This document shows, piece by piece, positions 10,451-23,112 of a stretch of 64,000 nt of DNA. A model generated the notes under the pieces. It saw only the letters and a program-made list of their open reading frames with translations. It was not told the DNA's origin and did not search any database. A program made the translations under genes and the position numbers. The DNA lies in the NCBI GenBank assembly GCA_002812745.2, contig NCSJ02000185.1, positions 20,199-84,198 of the forward strand, written 5' to 3'. This DNA comes from Scytalidium lignicola (lineage: Eukaryota; Ascomycota; Leotiomycetes). Numbering within the stretch: the first letter of the stretch is position 1; every line of letters begins with the position of its first letter.

Positions 10451-12027
10451 ATGAGCGCGTTCGAGCGCAAAAGATTGGAGAATATAGCTGCCAATCAGGC
10501 GTTGTTGAAAGATCTGAGTACCACAGCTAGCAAGATCATTCCAAAGCAATCACCAAAGCCAAGATCATCGACACCTCGGAAGAAGACCACTCCAGTTAAG
10601 AGAGAGGTGGTTCGACCAACGCGCCAAAGCTCCCGACTAGCTGGAGTTCAACCAGAGAGCGAAGCAGCGAAGCGCAAAGCAGAGGTTAACGAAGAGTTCG
10701 CGAAGGAACAAGCCCGTGCAAAAAGACTAAGAGTTGTGGGAGATCTTAATATTAACGATATTGTGGCCGAGGGCAAAAAATGGCAGAGGGGAGAAGACTT
10801 TCTGTCTGGGATTATGAGGGGTGCACAACCCAATCATCGGACTTTCACCGAGGACGACATAAAAGAGACTACAGATGAGGGCTTGAAGAAGCTAAGAAAA
10901 CAAATGAGTGGATTGTCAATGTATGAAGGATGGGAACCAAATCGTAAGTGCTATCTTTCAAGGCCTTAGGTCATGTGCTGAGACTTGGATTAGAAATCAA
11001 GATCACTCCCGAAAGAGTATACTGTCTCGGATTCCATCCGACGGAGGATAAGCCTATCATATTTGCTGGCGATAAGATGGGAAATTTAGGTATATTTGAT
11101 GCTTCTCAAACAGTACCTGAGGAGAAAGCTGGAGAAGACGAGGACGAGGAAGCTGCCGACATTCCGGAGCCGGCAATCACTGCATATAAGGTTCACTCGA
11201 GAACTATATCATCATTTGTCTTCCCATCAGATGGGAATTCTCTATTCTCTGCATCATATGACTCCTCAGTTAGGAAATTAGACTTACAAAAAGGCGTTGC
11301 CGTTGAAGTTTTCGCCCCGGAATCTATTGACACGGATATGCCTATTTCAGGAATAGCTATTCCACAAACAGATCCAAATACACTTTATTTCTCTACATTA
11401 GAAGGATCATTCGGCCGGCACGATCTACGCACTCCTTCTGATACACAAATATGGGAATTGACGGACAAGAAAATAGGTGGCTTCTCCTTACACCCGCTTT
11501 ATCCTCACCTCTTTGCAACGGCTTCCCTAGATCGAATGTTGAAGATATGGGATCTGCGGAATATTAAAGGCAGAGGATCCGAAAAACGTCCTGCTTTGCT
11601 CGGAGAGCATGAATCACGTTTATCAGTATCTCATGCCTCCTGGTCAGCTGCGGGCCATGTAGCAACTTCATCCTATGACGATACTGTCAAAATCTACTCT
11701 TTCCCTAATGCTGGTTCTTGGAAGACCGGTCATGAGCTTGACAAGAAAGCTATGACTCCCTCAGCTACTATCAGACACAATAACCAGACTGGCCGTTGGG
11801 TGACTATACTTAAACCTCAATGGCAGGAACAGCCTGAGGATGGCATTCAGAAGTTCGTCATTGGGAATATGAACAGATTTGTTGATGTATATGCGAGTGA
11901 CGGAGAACAGTTAGCTCAGCTCGGTGGTGATGGAGTTACTGCTGTACCGGCGGTGGCACATTTTCACCGCACAAAACCCTGGGTGGCAGGTGGTACTGCC
12001 AGTGGAAAGCTGTGTCTTTGGATGTGA
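10451..12027 (+). CDS. CMR1: CMR1-like DNA-damage-binding WD40 protein
   Basis: Two exons (10451-10943 and 10994-12027) joined across a 50-bp intron give 508 residues, normal for Cmr1/WDR76. The N-terminal third is basic and disordered and contains the family segments LxDLxxxASKI and the region around [20 protein letters not shown]. The remainder forms WD40 repeats, including VKIYSFPN and [14 protein letters not shown]; the second carries the family's WDLRN signature. Fungal Cmr1 binds DNA, prefers UV-damaged DNA, and works in nuclear stress foci and replication-stress recovery. The start is the first ATG in frame and gives the expected N-terminus. The splice junction turns C plus AA into a glutamine codon and keeps the frame. 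Confident on family, less on the exact role here. Confidence 0.93.
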
Positions 12028-12781
12028 GCATGTTTTGAAGCCTTTGCAAGGGGCGATGTCGACAGTGACATATGCGAATCACCTCGGAACTTCCGGATTC
12101 TTGAAAGGACATCTGACCGCATTTTATGTACACGTATCTATCTGTATTATGACATGGCGAAGGTTGATCGGTCAGGTGTTAGTATGATGCAGCAATATCC
12201 GGAAACTGGGGAATAGGGCTCAAACCCGCTATAGAATGGTGAACTAAAAGAATAATTTGATCAATTAGGGGGGCAAATGTGTGGTGCGCATCATTATATC
12301 TCGAGGTTTTATAGGCTTTCGGAAGTTAGTAAGCATCTAGAGTTCCTTAACTACATCGGTTGTTGTACTCAGGCACCGTAATTAGCACTATCTAACGTAT
12401 CTGTGACGTCTTTGTTGTGGTTCGTGGTCCAATTTGGCTAAGTTCTAGTATTGGCTGGAATTAAAGCTTTGTCGGTTCAACTACAAATACAACTAATCTG
12501 TAAAGCTGGGGTTGCTTCTAGAATGCTGTGCATTGCCACTATCTTTTCTCATCATTTTCCTGCTTCTTAGCATCGGACTGTTACATGTGATAGGAGGCAC
12601 CTGTGACCCCGGTCACCGTCACAGGGCTTGGCGTCCTCGGAAGTTGCTGAACCTAAACCTCTTATCGATAGTACTACTGTAGGTACGATAACTTCCACCA
12701 ACAGCTGAGCATCCACGCAAGGCCCATCTGCACGTCTTCCCAACGTAACCTTTGCGTTGTTCACCAACAACAAACCTTGTC
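12028..12781. other. Intergenic between CMR1 and ATG26
   Basis: About 750 bp in which I see no gene. It should hold the 3' end of the CMR1 transcript and the promoter and leader of ATG26. Short frames on both strands lack any recognisable motif. Confidence 0.5.
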
Positions 12782-15700
12782 ATGGCTCCCGACGAGCAAC
12801 TTAAGAAGCGCATAGCGCGGAAGTTGACGAAACGACGGAAGGAGGGCCACCAGGCAACTATGGAGATTCCTGACCGGTTTCGAGATGGTGATGATGCAGA
12901 GGAGGACTGTGCTGCTGTGTATGGGGGAAATACACTGATGAACCAGTCTGTATTTGGCCTGATTGCTGCTGCCGGTTCCCAGGTCGATTTCAATTCACGG
13001 TTTGATGGACAGTCCACTGACGATGACGATGATGATGATTCGGGCGAGCCTTCCTCGAAGAGCTCGGATTCTCGTCAGACTACACCGCGTTCTGACCGAG
13101 CACCTACACCCTCCAAACTAGGAAAACATCGAAGAAAGTTCTCAGAGAATAAATTACTGCGGTCATTCTCGCAGTTAAAGTCGAAACAAAAGACGCCACA
13201 AGATGCTACTAGCACCCGTTCTGCAGACCACCTGCAAGAAGCGGAAGATGCGGAGACCAAATTAGCCAAGGCTGCAAGATCCCCTCCAAGAGATCCTCCT
13301 GTAATGAGTAGGATGTTAGAGGCAAAGGCAGAGGCTCTAATGAGACCCAGCTTTGACCTACGCCGATCCGGAGAAGAGCAGGAGAGACCCGACAATGCCG
13401 GCAAGCGCAAGCCAACTAGTGATTTGGCCCAAAGACTTATGGAAATATTTCGTTTCGATTCTCCAGAGGATGTTATCGAAGGTAATAGAAACAACATTAG
13501 GTACGAAGTTTATACTAACGTAGAGCAGAATATGCGTGCTGGCTTTTAAAAAGCGTTCTTCTTCAAGGGTATATGTACATAACTACTAAACACATATGTT
13601 TCTATGCTTATCTCCCAAAGAAGACAGTAAGTATGGAACTCGCATGTAGCTTTGCCTTGGCTAACTTTCTATAGAACGAGGTTGTTAAGTCTGGATATCT
13701 TTCGAAATCAGGTCGACGAAATCCCAAATATAACCGATATTGGTTCCGATTAAAGGACGATGTTCTATCTTACTACACGGACCCTTCAGACCTCTACTTC
13801 CCACAAGGCAATATAGATCTTCGTTACGGTATATCGGCACAGGCCGAGGAAAAGGATAAAGGGAAGGATGTAACTCATTTCACTTTGGTAACACATCAAC
13901 GAAAGTATCATTTCAGAGCCGATAGTGCACCAAGTGCGAAGGAATGGGTGAAAGCTCTACAGAAGATTATATTCCGCTCCCACAACGATGGCGACAGCGT
14001 TAAGATATCGCTTCCGATAGAGAATGTTATTGACATTGAAGACAGTCAGATAATCGAATTTGCTGATACTTGCAAGATTAGAGTGATTGACAATGATGAG
14101 ACATATGCCATTGATGAAGTGAGTAGAGGTGGAAATTAATCTACTATTCCCGGCTAACAATATCCTTTTAGTACTTTTTTCTCCTTTTTCAGCTTCGGTA
14201 AAGAAGCACTCAGTGTTCTTAAAATCATGGTTGAAGACACGGCAGCACAGCAAATCCCCCAGGAACTCTTAACTCCAGTCACTGGGGATGATGGTGGCAA
14301 GCACAATGGTTCTAAACGATCTTCTATGCAACTCAATAAAGATGGAAAATCGGCCCCTCAACCCCTGCGACTATCAACACCAGCTTTAGAAGAAACAGTT
14401 AGAGCTACTCTATCACCTCTATTATCACCCGGTGCTGGAAGTCCAAGATTAAGTCATGACATGAACAGGTCGAATTCGGAAATGCGGAAGAGTGTTGATC
14501 TTAGCCGCGTGAGTCGTCGAAGTATGGAACTTAGTCGTCTAACAATGGATGGTGGCAGACGCAGTCTTAGTGCTAGCGCACGTAGTATAAGTAGGAACCG
14601 TTTAGGAGATAGACGGGTCTCCGAAAAGCAAGGCTCATCAGACTCCTATGTTCACTCTTTGGAGGAGCCTGAATCATCTGGAGCTCTTCCTTCAGCAAGT
14701 GATGGAACACAGGCTTCTGCTAGCCAGATACTCAGAGGAAGTGACGTATTCCTATCTCCAACACTGCAACGATCCCCATCTGCTACCCGCCGTAGAGATA
14801 AAGCTTTCTCGGACGAAGATTCAGAAAATCCATCCAAAATAGCAGTCCAAAATGACAATAGGGCACACCTCCCGAAACATGCAGCAACAACTGGTTCAAT
14901 TGATACGTCAAACGCGGCCCAGACAGACGCGACTACAAGTGCACCGACGCTACAAAGCATAGTTAAGGTGGGTGCATATCCATTGCAGAGAGCAGCTGGA
15001 TTCGCAGATTACCTGAACAAACATTCAAAGCGTATGAGTACTCTCTTAGCCGCCGAATCAATGGGTTACGTAGAGAAGGTATCGGGTATGTGGAAAGGTG
15101 GGAAGAAACACTATGATGAGCCTCAAGGTCTCATTGTAGGCGACGAGATGTTTGACGATGCGGATGATGAGCAAGCTTCCGGATCAGGCGACCGCTTTCG
15201 CGAATACTTTGCATTGCCTTCCTCAGAGAAGCTTCAAGCTGCATATTTTGGATACCTCCATAGGGTATTGCCGTTATATGGCAAAATATATATTAGTGAT
15301 CGGTCATTTTGCTTCCGAAGTTTATTGCCTGGCACCAGGACGAAACTCATCCTCCCATTAAAAGATGTTGAGAATGTCCATAAGGAGAAAGGATTCCGTT
15401 TTGGCTACTCTGGACTAGTGGTTGTTATTAGAGGCCATGAAGAAATTTTCTTTGAGTTTGGCCAGTCAGATATTCGAGATGATTTGGCAGTGACTCTACT
15501 CCAGAATCTAGAGGCAGTCAGATATTTGCAAGAATCAGGATTGTTGACGTTGGAAGAGAGGGAAAATGCGGAAACTGCTAGTGCAGAGCACAAAGCACTT
15601 CAAGATGCACGGCAGCATGGCCACGCAGAACATGATATTAGACTGCCGAGATCAGTAAAGGAAGCCGGAAAGGAAGCACCACCGATTATGTTTGACGATC

Positions 15701-17267
15701 CCAGAGCATCAATATTGAACTTCAAGCCTACTGAATCTTTACGAATTACTTGCTTGACGATTGGTTCGAGAGGTGACGTCCAACCTTACATTGCTCTTTG
15801 TAAGGGTCTTATCGCGGAAGGTCACAAGCCAAAGATAGCAACCCATCTAGAATTCAAAGACTGGGTCGAGAGCCATGGCATTGCTTTTACTCCGGTTGGA
15901 GGTGATCCGGCCGAGCTAATGCGCATATGTGTTGAGAATGGAATGTTTACTTATTCCTTTTTGAAAGAGGCATCATCGAAATTTCGTGGTTGGCTAGACG
16001 AATTGCTATCTTCAGCTTGGAAGGCTTGTCAAGATTCTGATATTCTGATTGAAAGCCCGAGTGCCATGGGAGGAATCCATATTGCGGAGGCACTAAACAT
16101 ACCATATTTCCGAGCATTCTCTATGCCTTGGACGAGAACTCGGGCATACCCGCATGCGTTTGCTGTGCCAGACCATAAGATGGGAGGTGCTTATAATTAT
16201 ATTACTTACGTCATGTTTGACAATGTTTTCTGGAAAGCTATTGCTGGTCAGATCAACAGATGGAGAAAAAAGGAGCTTGGTCTACAACCTACGAACCTGG
16301 AGAAGATGCAACCTAACAAAGTTCCGTTCTTGTATAACTTCAGTCCTTCAGTTGTTATTCCGCCACTTGACTTTAGCGATTGGATTCGAGTTACGGGATA
16401 TTGGTTCCTAGACGAAGGCAAAGATTGGACACCACCGAAAGAGCTGACGGATTTTATCAAGAAAGCTCGTGATGACGGGAAGAGGCTAGTCTATATTGGA
16501 TTCGGATCTATCGTAGTAAATGATTCTGCTGCGTTAACAAATACCATTGTCCAATCCGTCCTGAAAGCCGATGTTAGATGTATATTATCCAAAGGCTGGT
16601 CCGATCGATTAGACAGAAAAGGCGCTAACGAAGTGGAGACGCCACTTCCACCAGGTATTCTACAGATAAAGTCTGCTCCACATGACTGGCTGTTCACCCA
16701 AATCGATGCCGCCGTTCATCATGGAGGAGCTGGAACGACTGGCGCTAGTCTCAGAGCCGGACTTCCAACTATTATCAAACCATTCTTTGGAGACCAGTAC
16801 TTCTTTGGCTCTCGTGTCGAAGATCTAGGAGTCGGAATCTATCTTCGAAAGCTTAACGTTAGTGTTTTTGCAAGAGCGCTGTGGGAGGCTTCTCACAGTG
16901 AGAGGATGATTTTGAAAGCGCGAGTGCTTGGAGAGCAGATCAGAAGTGTAGGTCCTTCACACGTATGCTTTAACTGAAATTGCTAACGAGAGGTTAGGAA
17001 AATGGTGTAGATACCGCAATTCAATCAATCTATCGAGATCTCGAATATGCCAAGTCTCTCATTAAGGGGCGACGAGGGAAATCGGCTGGTGACGACAGTG
17101 TAGAAGATTCGGAAGAGAGTTGGACATTTATTGGGGATGATAATGACCCAGAATTAATTCGACGCATTCATGATTGGGATATATCGGCGCATACAGGTAA
17201 TGGGAGTCCTTCAACGGCGGACTCGATGGCGTTTGGCAAGGGTACTGTTTCTGTGACATCCAGCTAG
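12782..17267 (+). CDS. ATG26: Sterol 3-beta-glucosyltransferase ATG26
   Basis: Five exons (12782-13481, 13529-13626, 13675-14118, 14172-16947, 16998-17267) with 47-53 bp introns. The product, about 1,428 residues, transfers glucose from UDP-glucose to ergosterol and in some fungi is needed for pexophagy. Domains in order: a first GRAM ([20 protein letters not shown]) with a PH domain in exon 3, a serine-rich linker, a second GRAM (from [20 protein letters not shown]), then a GT28/UDPGT catalytic domain from [15 protein letters not shown] to [17 protein letters not shown], which is the nucleotide-sugar site. At the start of exon 4 a T6 run (14175-14180) puts the frame out by one base; the family's conserved YFFSFFSFG segment is read only if one T is ignored. 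Given the homopolymer-linked Ns elsewhere, a sequencing error is likely. Confidence 0.94.
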
Positions 17268-18494
17268 AGCGACTGGCTTGAGTTTCCTATATTTTTGCTT
17301 TAGAGTGGAAATGATCTATTTGATACTACTAATCCGGGTTGATATGAAGGGTAATTTTTTNGTTGGCGTGTTTGAAATGAAGAGTTAATACGGTTGTCTA
17401 CCTTATAGGGTGAATTATTTGATGAGCTGGCGACTTAGGTGCTGTTGGAAGTTGGTGCTAGGGCTGAAGTAGACTTGCATCATAGACAGATTAACGAGAA
17501 TCATGATAATAATGAATACATATATCTCCTTTAAATACAGCAACCACTTAATATATTTGAAGTAGTAGTTTGAGATGTGAGAAGCATGACCTTGGGCTAG
17601 CATCATGATCAACGTTTCATGTCGGTAACGTATAAGTAGTTATCTCTGTAAAATGCCGAAGCATATGTTATGAAGAAATTGGTAGCATCTCATGTTTTCT
17701 ACTCTAGTCAGGAACCTCGACAATCTACTTTGCCAATGATGACAACGTGATTGAGCTTCAGACAAGGTGGGCAGGTGGGGTTCTTGGTTGTTGTCCGAGG
17801 GTCTCGCCAGGAATGATGGGGTTCGCTTTTGCAGCCAATCAGTCGCACCTCGTTGATCTGGAGCCTGCAAGAGCTCCCCTCTCATATTTAAAGCCTCGCG
17901 TCTCCCACGAAAGTGTATGGCCTAACAACGGCAAAGCGCGGCGAACAGTTCATCCTTCTGCCTCATAATTCAGGACCCAACTTCCCTCTATCAGCACATC
18001 TCCATCCTTTCTGTCATCGCTATTTACACAGGAACGAAGGAGAAACTTGTGAAACATGAATTTCTTCTTCATGTCTTAAAACTTGGGCATCGTACTCAGC
18101 TTCTAGCGTGCGGTTTTCGACGGACAAAGGCAATTATCGCGCACAAAGACGTGGCTTGACATGCACCAAGTACAACGCTGCTTGCAAACCCTTGCGACAG
18201 CTTTCATGCCGTTCATATTGAGACTGTAGGTCATCCAACAGCCGTAAATATTGATGTATGTGAACTTGAAGCTTGCACAAGCTCTGTCGACTGCCTAAAG
18301 CTACCCTTTGGCCTTCGTAGACTTTGTTGCTCGCCACCAAGTGGTCAAGTCACATATACGTGCTGTTATTGTTGCCCCAAAGACCAATTGCAGTATTTTC
18401 CATTTCTGTCACTGACTTTTGGGCTTTCTTTAGAGTCCAACATTCGAGAACTGCATGATCACAAGGAAACGGCCACCGCGAAGGAGGCGTCACA
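17268..18494. other. Intergenic between ATG26 and FCP1
   Basis: About 1.2 kb with one N after a T6 run (17361). Short frames exist on both strands, the best being 68 codons on the minus strand at 18134-18340, but none shows a known motif. I take it as UTR and promoter sequence. Confidence 0.5.
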
Positions 18495-21209
18495 ATGGGA
18501 AAGCTACTGAGTTTGGGTCCACACCTTAAGTACCCCATCACCATCAACAAACTGCTAAAGAAGCCGGGAGACGAGATCAAGAAGCAAGAGGCAATCCTTC
18601 AATTCAAATTCTCATGGACGCAACAAGTTGGTGATCCTTTTGGGGAACAATGGGAGGAAGAGCAAACGACTATTGCCGACTGGGACAGCCCCGCTGATGG
18701 GACGATCTCAAAATGGAAGATACATGAAGGCATGGTTATCAATAAAGATACTGTATTTGTGGATATAGAGGAGAGCTGTCCGCATTCCATTCAATTTGCC
18801 GGCCTCTGTGGTATGTGTGGGAAGGATATGACCGAGATGTCATGGGCAAGCGCATCAAACGACACGGAACGAGCACAAATAAACATGATACATGATCAAA
18901 ACTTCCTTACGGTTAGCCAGAGTGAGGCGTCACGTGCGGAAGAAGAGCTTCAGCGGAGATTATTGAAGCACCGAAAGCTATCCTTAGTTGTCGATCTGGA
19001 TCAGACCATTATCCATGCATGTATCGAGCCAACAGTAGGCGAGTGGCAACGAGATCCTACATCACCAAACTACGAGGCTGTAAAGGATGTTCGATCATTC
19101 CAGCTGAATGACGATGGTCCGAGGGGATTGGCGTTGGGCTGTTGGTATTATATCAAAATGCGACCTCGGTTGAAGGAGTTCTTGTCACGAATATCTGCCT
19201 TGTACGAACTCCATGTGTACACCATGGGAACACGAGCGTACGCGCTCAATATTGCAAAGATTGTTGATCCTGAGAGAAGACTCTTCGGAGATCGTATTAT
19301 AAGCCGTGATGAAAATGGCAACGTTACAGCGAAGAGTTTAGCAAGATTGTTCCCCGTTGACACGAAAATGGTTGTTATCATTGATGATCGGGCAGATGTC
19401 TGGCCTAAGAATCGACTTAACCTCATTAAAGTTGTTCCCTATGATTTTTTCCAAGGCGTTGGTGATATCAACTCAAGTTTTCTTCCAAAGGTCGAAGAAA
19501 TTCCGAAACCCTTGAAAAAGCATACGACGCCTGAAGTTACGAGTACCGAAGCTCCACAGACAACACCGGAAGACTCTTCAGTACCAGATGAAGCAAAATC
19601 TGGTGAGGAAAGTACAGAAAACATGAATGCAGCAGTGGAGACATCCATTGAAGCTCGAGTCAGTGCATTGGAAGAGCTTGTCAATATGGGGGGTGGTAAT
19701 GATCAACAATTAAGGCTCGAGCAAGCTGCGGAACAAGAGAAGTTCTTGGAGAAACAATTAACGGAGCGACCACTTTTACACATGCAAGAGCAACTAGACA
19801 GAGAAGAGGCAGAAGCTGAGCAGAGTGAAACTTCTCTAGAAGAAGCTAAAAATGGAGAAACTCCAGCAGAACATCCACATCATCGACACAGTCTTCTCAA
19901 AGATGATGATGTTGAGCTTGTTTACCTTGAACAGCATCTCACACAACTGCACAAAGCATTCTATGACGATTATGACAATGCGTTAAGGAAAGCACAAGGA
20001 GGACGCATTGCTCAGTTAAAACCTGGACATAACAAGAAGATACTGATAAAAGATGGAGCTGCAGAGCTCAGCATTGTACCCGACATTGGGCTTGTTATGC
20101 CACGACTGAAGTACGTTTTGCTTTTCTGAACTTCAAACAAACACTAACGGATACGATAGGGAAAAAACATTAGCAGGCACGGTGATTGTAATGTCAGGCC
20201 TGGTCCCACTTGGCGTTGACGTTCTACGATCTGAAATAGCTCTCCAAGCAGCTAGCTTCGGAGCAGAGATACACACGAGGTAAGGCCTCAGTGCATGTTT
20301 ATCAGTGCAAAACTAACTTCAAGTAGAGTGTCAAGGAGACTCACACATCTAGTTGTTTCTTCAGCTAGAACTAGAACCGCAAAGGTTAAACAGGCAATGA
20401 GATATCCTCACATCAAGATTGTCAACCAGCAATGGTTATTGCACTCCATGAGTAAATGGACAAGAGAGGACGAAGGGCCGTATCTGGTAAGTCTTCACCA
20501 TCATAGAGATTTTGCACACACTCGTAACACATGCCAGCTGGAAACAGGTCATGTAGAGGGAAAGCCTGATGGAGATACGTCAAGTATGCTCTCATCGCTC
20601 CCGGCCACCGACGACAGTGATAATGCTACTGGGACAGACGACGAGGATACATTCACCAACAGCCAAGAAGAGGAACGGGACGAGGAAGGCGTCATTCCTG
20701 ACGATTTAGAAGGCGGCCACTCTCCAATCGATGACTTGAAAACATTTGATTGGGGGGAAGTCGATGAAGAACTTGCGGAATTTATGGGCTCAGACACAGA
20801 CGATGAAAGTGATACCGGCAGTGTAGAGAGTGACTCTAGTCGACGCAGTGCTGCTAGTAGCAGGAGCAATCGAGATCGGAAACGGAAGCATGATGACGCC
20901 GAAGAAGAAGATGAGAGCGATGGCGAGAGTACTCTTGCAAAAAAGCAACGCCTTGCGAATTCGAGAACGACAGGGTTAAAGACTATCAAGACGCCTAATA
21001 GTGCGCATTCAGAGTCTAGTTTACCCACTCCTGGTGTGACGGGTGACGAAACAGATGGGGCTTCGAATGCCGGAAACCAAACTCCTCCTGCTGAAGATGA
21101 AGCTGACTTCGATGAGGATGATCTCGAAGCAGACTTGATGGCAGAATTTGAGCGTGAGGAGAACGGCTTAAGTGCTTCAACTGATGGTCCTGATGGAGGC
21201 GATGGTTAG
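18495..21209 (+). CDS. FCP1: FCP1-type RNA polymerase II CTD phosphatase
   Basis: Four exons (18495-20110, 20160-20279, 20327-20486, 20538-21209) encode about 855 residues. Fcp1 removes phosphate from Ser2 of the Pol II C-terminal repeats so that the polymerase can be reused; it acts in the nucleus. An N-terminal biotinyl/lipoyl-like segment (DSPADGTISKWKIHEGMVI) precedes the FCPH domain. The catalytic DxDxT motif DLDQT starts at residue 167, and VIIDDRADVWP marks its C-terminal half. A BRCT domain spans exons 2-3 (GTVIVMSGLVPLG to HIKIVNQQWLLHSM). The tail is acidic (DEDDLEADLMAEF). The 51-bp intron 3 is in frame, so its retention would add 17 residues. A further C-terminal exon may exist downstream. 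Confidence 0.93.
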
Positions 21210-21303
21210 CCTCCTTATCTACTGGCCATTTAGAGCCTTTGAGTCCCATCGTGGTTCTTCACGATTTTTTCTCATATTAATACCCTTTCTGTATGATTCT
21301 AAC

Positions 21304-21350
21304 GCTGGTGCTGGTGCTGGTCTGGTTCGGGTTCGGGTTCGGGTTCTGGT
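21304..21350 (+). repeat. GCTGGT / GTTCGG short tandem repeats
   Basis: A run of GCTGGT units is followed directly by GTTCGG units, close to the 3' end of FCP1. It is a simple microsatellite with no coding support. Confidence 0.6.
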
Positions 21351-21528
21351 GAGATATGGATGGTTGGATCTGAGATGAAGAGCATACTGGCGTTTTCTGG
21401 ACTAAGCGGCAGGATACCTTCCTGACTACATAGGACTAAGCATTGCATGGTGGCGTACTACTTCACTCTGGGATTATATTCTAAATAAAAATCTAATAAC
21501 TCTTATCTCACCTATTCTACTTTTCCAG

Positions 21529-21609
21529 GGCGATGGAGTTTCGCTAGCGTTAAATGACAGTGGGCAATCATCTAAAGCAGTGAGCGACTGGGAAGATTTT
21601 GAGATTTGA
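21529..21609 (+). other. Candidate last exon, possibly of FCP1
   Basis: A strong 3' splice signal (CTAAT branch-like site, long pyrimidine tract, TTTTCCAG) is followed by 26 open codons and a stop. The peptide ends SDWEDFEI, an acidic aromatic tail of the kind seen at Fcp1 C-termini. Joined to the end of the FCP1 ORF by a GTTAGC donor at 21205, the phase is one base off; an overcalled G in the GGG at 21528-21530 would repair it. The intron would be about 324 bp, long for this genome. Unproven. Confidence 0.3.
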
Positions 21610-21868
21610 CAGCGACTTAAATTGTTTCACTACAAGTTATAATGCTCCAGCGTGCTCCTCAATGGAAGCTAAAGTTACGGTTCATGCATATCAATTTTGT
21701 AAAACGGTGAGGTGGTGTTTAAGTGTCCAGTCTCAAAAACAGAGGTGGCAGAATCCATCGAGTATTCCTAAAATGGCTTAGCGCAGATCGTTCCGCCCTC
21801 ACCACATCAAGCTTCATTGAGAGCTTCAGAGCTACAGGGTAATCAATTGATCGATCACACGACACACA

Positions 21869-22617
21869 ATGGTTCAAGATTTACCGCCAACCGGCGGGTA
21901 TGATCCCGTCCAATATAAGGTTTGCCACTCTTCTCAATATACCGCTGTATACCTTGGTGAACCGGATATGGGGAGATATCTGTGATGGCTGGTCCCAGGA
22001 AAATATATTGGGCGGATGACAGAGATACTGACATTGATATTTAACAGAGGAATCTCCCTGCGAGAGGATTCCGTCCTGCGGTTATGTTAGCTGCTATGGC
22101 AGGAATAATGACATACGGATTCTATAAGGTTGGGAAGGGGATTAGGGAACAGAAGTGCGTGAGCCACCTTTGATAATGTCAACACTACATGCAATGCTCG
22201 ACACATTACACTTTGCATCGGTCGATTTACTTAATGAAGATGGATGGAAAACTGATCAATTTATGTCTGGAATAGTGAGCTTGCTCGCGAGAAAATGTGG
22301 TCACGAATCTACCTCATCCCGCTTCTTACGGCAGAGGAAGACCGCGACTTAGTGAGACGACATTTCGCGGATCTAGCCCGGGAGAAGGAATTGTTTGGGA
22401 GCAATACTAGCGCTTATAACTCTGATAGGTATGTTATTTCCCGCTGTAATGGTATAGTCCGGGTCGCAGATGTGTTAGATTGGAGTGGCCCGAACAAGGA
22501 GTATTTATTGGCACAGCACGGGAGCTATATGAGCATATGGATTTGAACTATACTAACTGACTATACAGATACGTCCGTCCAACTTTTGCGGTCACTCCAG
22601 CCGAAAGAACAAAATAA
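21869..22617 (+). CDS. NDUFA13: NADH dehydrogenase subunit GRIM-19/NDUFA13
   Basis: The gene is split into four small exons (21869-21919, 22048-22154, 22276-22428, 22569-22617) that join in phase to give 119 residues, the usual fungal size. The protein is an accessory subunit of mitochondrial complex I in the inner membrane. Family landmarks are GGYDPVQYKRNLPARGFRP at the N-terminus, one transmembrane helix (AAMAGIMTYGFYKVGKGI), the helix EDRDLVRRHFADLAREKELF, and the C-terminal RYVRPTFAVTPAE. Introns of 120-140 bp are longer than most here. No single frame reveals the gene. The assembled product matches the family end to end, so I am confident. Confidence 0.93.
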
Positions 22618-23112
22618 GCCTCTTCTGTGGTTCTAAAGGGTTGTGTAGGAGGGGAGCTGTAGTGGGGAAGATCTTGTATATATGTAAGAAGCATGAGCCA
22701 ATAAAGGGATATTTACAGAATGGCTGGTAAAATTGCCCCTCCGTAATGCAGTTGTCCAATGATCCGGCTCATCCAAATATTTACAATTCCTAGCGATGTT
22801 TTGTCAAAAAAAGGAGTGTAATCTTGACTATATGGTACTATGGGTACACAGCTTTGCTTGCATGTTCATCCATAATAGCCTAACCCTGGAGATATTACTT
22901 ACCTCAGATTTTCTGTCTCATTAACTTGTCACGAATTCAACGGCAAGCACGTGATATCAAACTTTAAATCACCTTTGAGCTTGGACCGTGCATCGGAACC
23001 GTAGGCAACAGCAGTTGTACCCGACACCACCTTCCTGTTTAAGCTTTGGCTCTACCAATGAAATCTCAACTGTCACACATCATGGATTGCGCCTTACTGT
23101 AGCGGGGTAGAG
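22618..23112. other. Intergenic, 3' of NDUFA13
   Basis: About 500 bp with no coding signal that I can support. Confidence 0.5.

Noticed and set aside
12619..13017. 132-codon minus-strand frame over the start of ATG26
   Set aside because: It is a shadow of the ATG26 first exon; the plus-strand protein matches the family.
20549..21028. 159-codon Ser-rich minus-strand frame
   Set aside because: It is the complement of the acidic FCP1 tail (Asp/Glu codons read as Ser/Phe).
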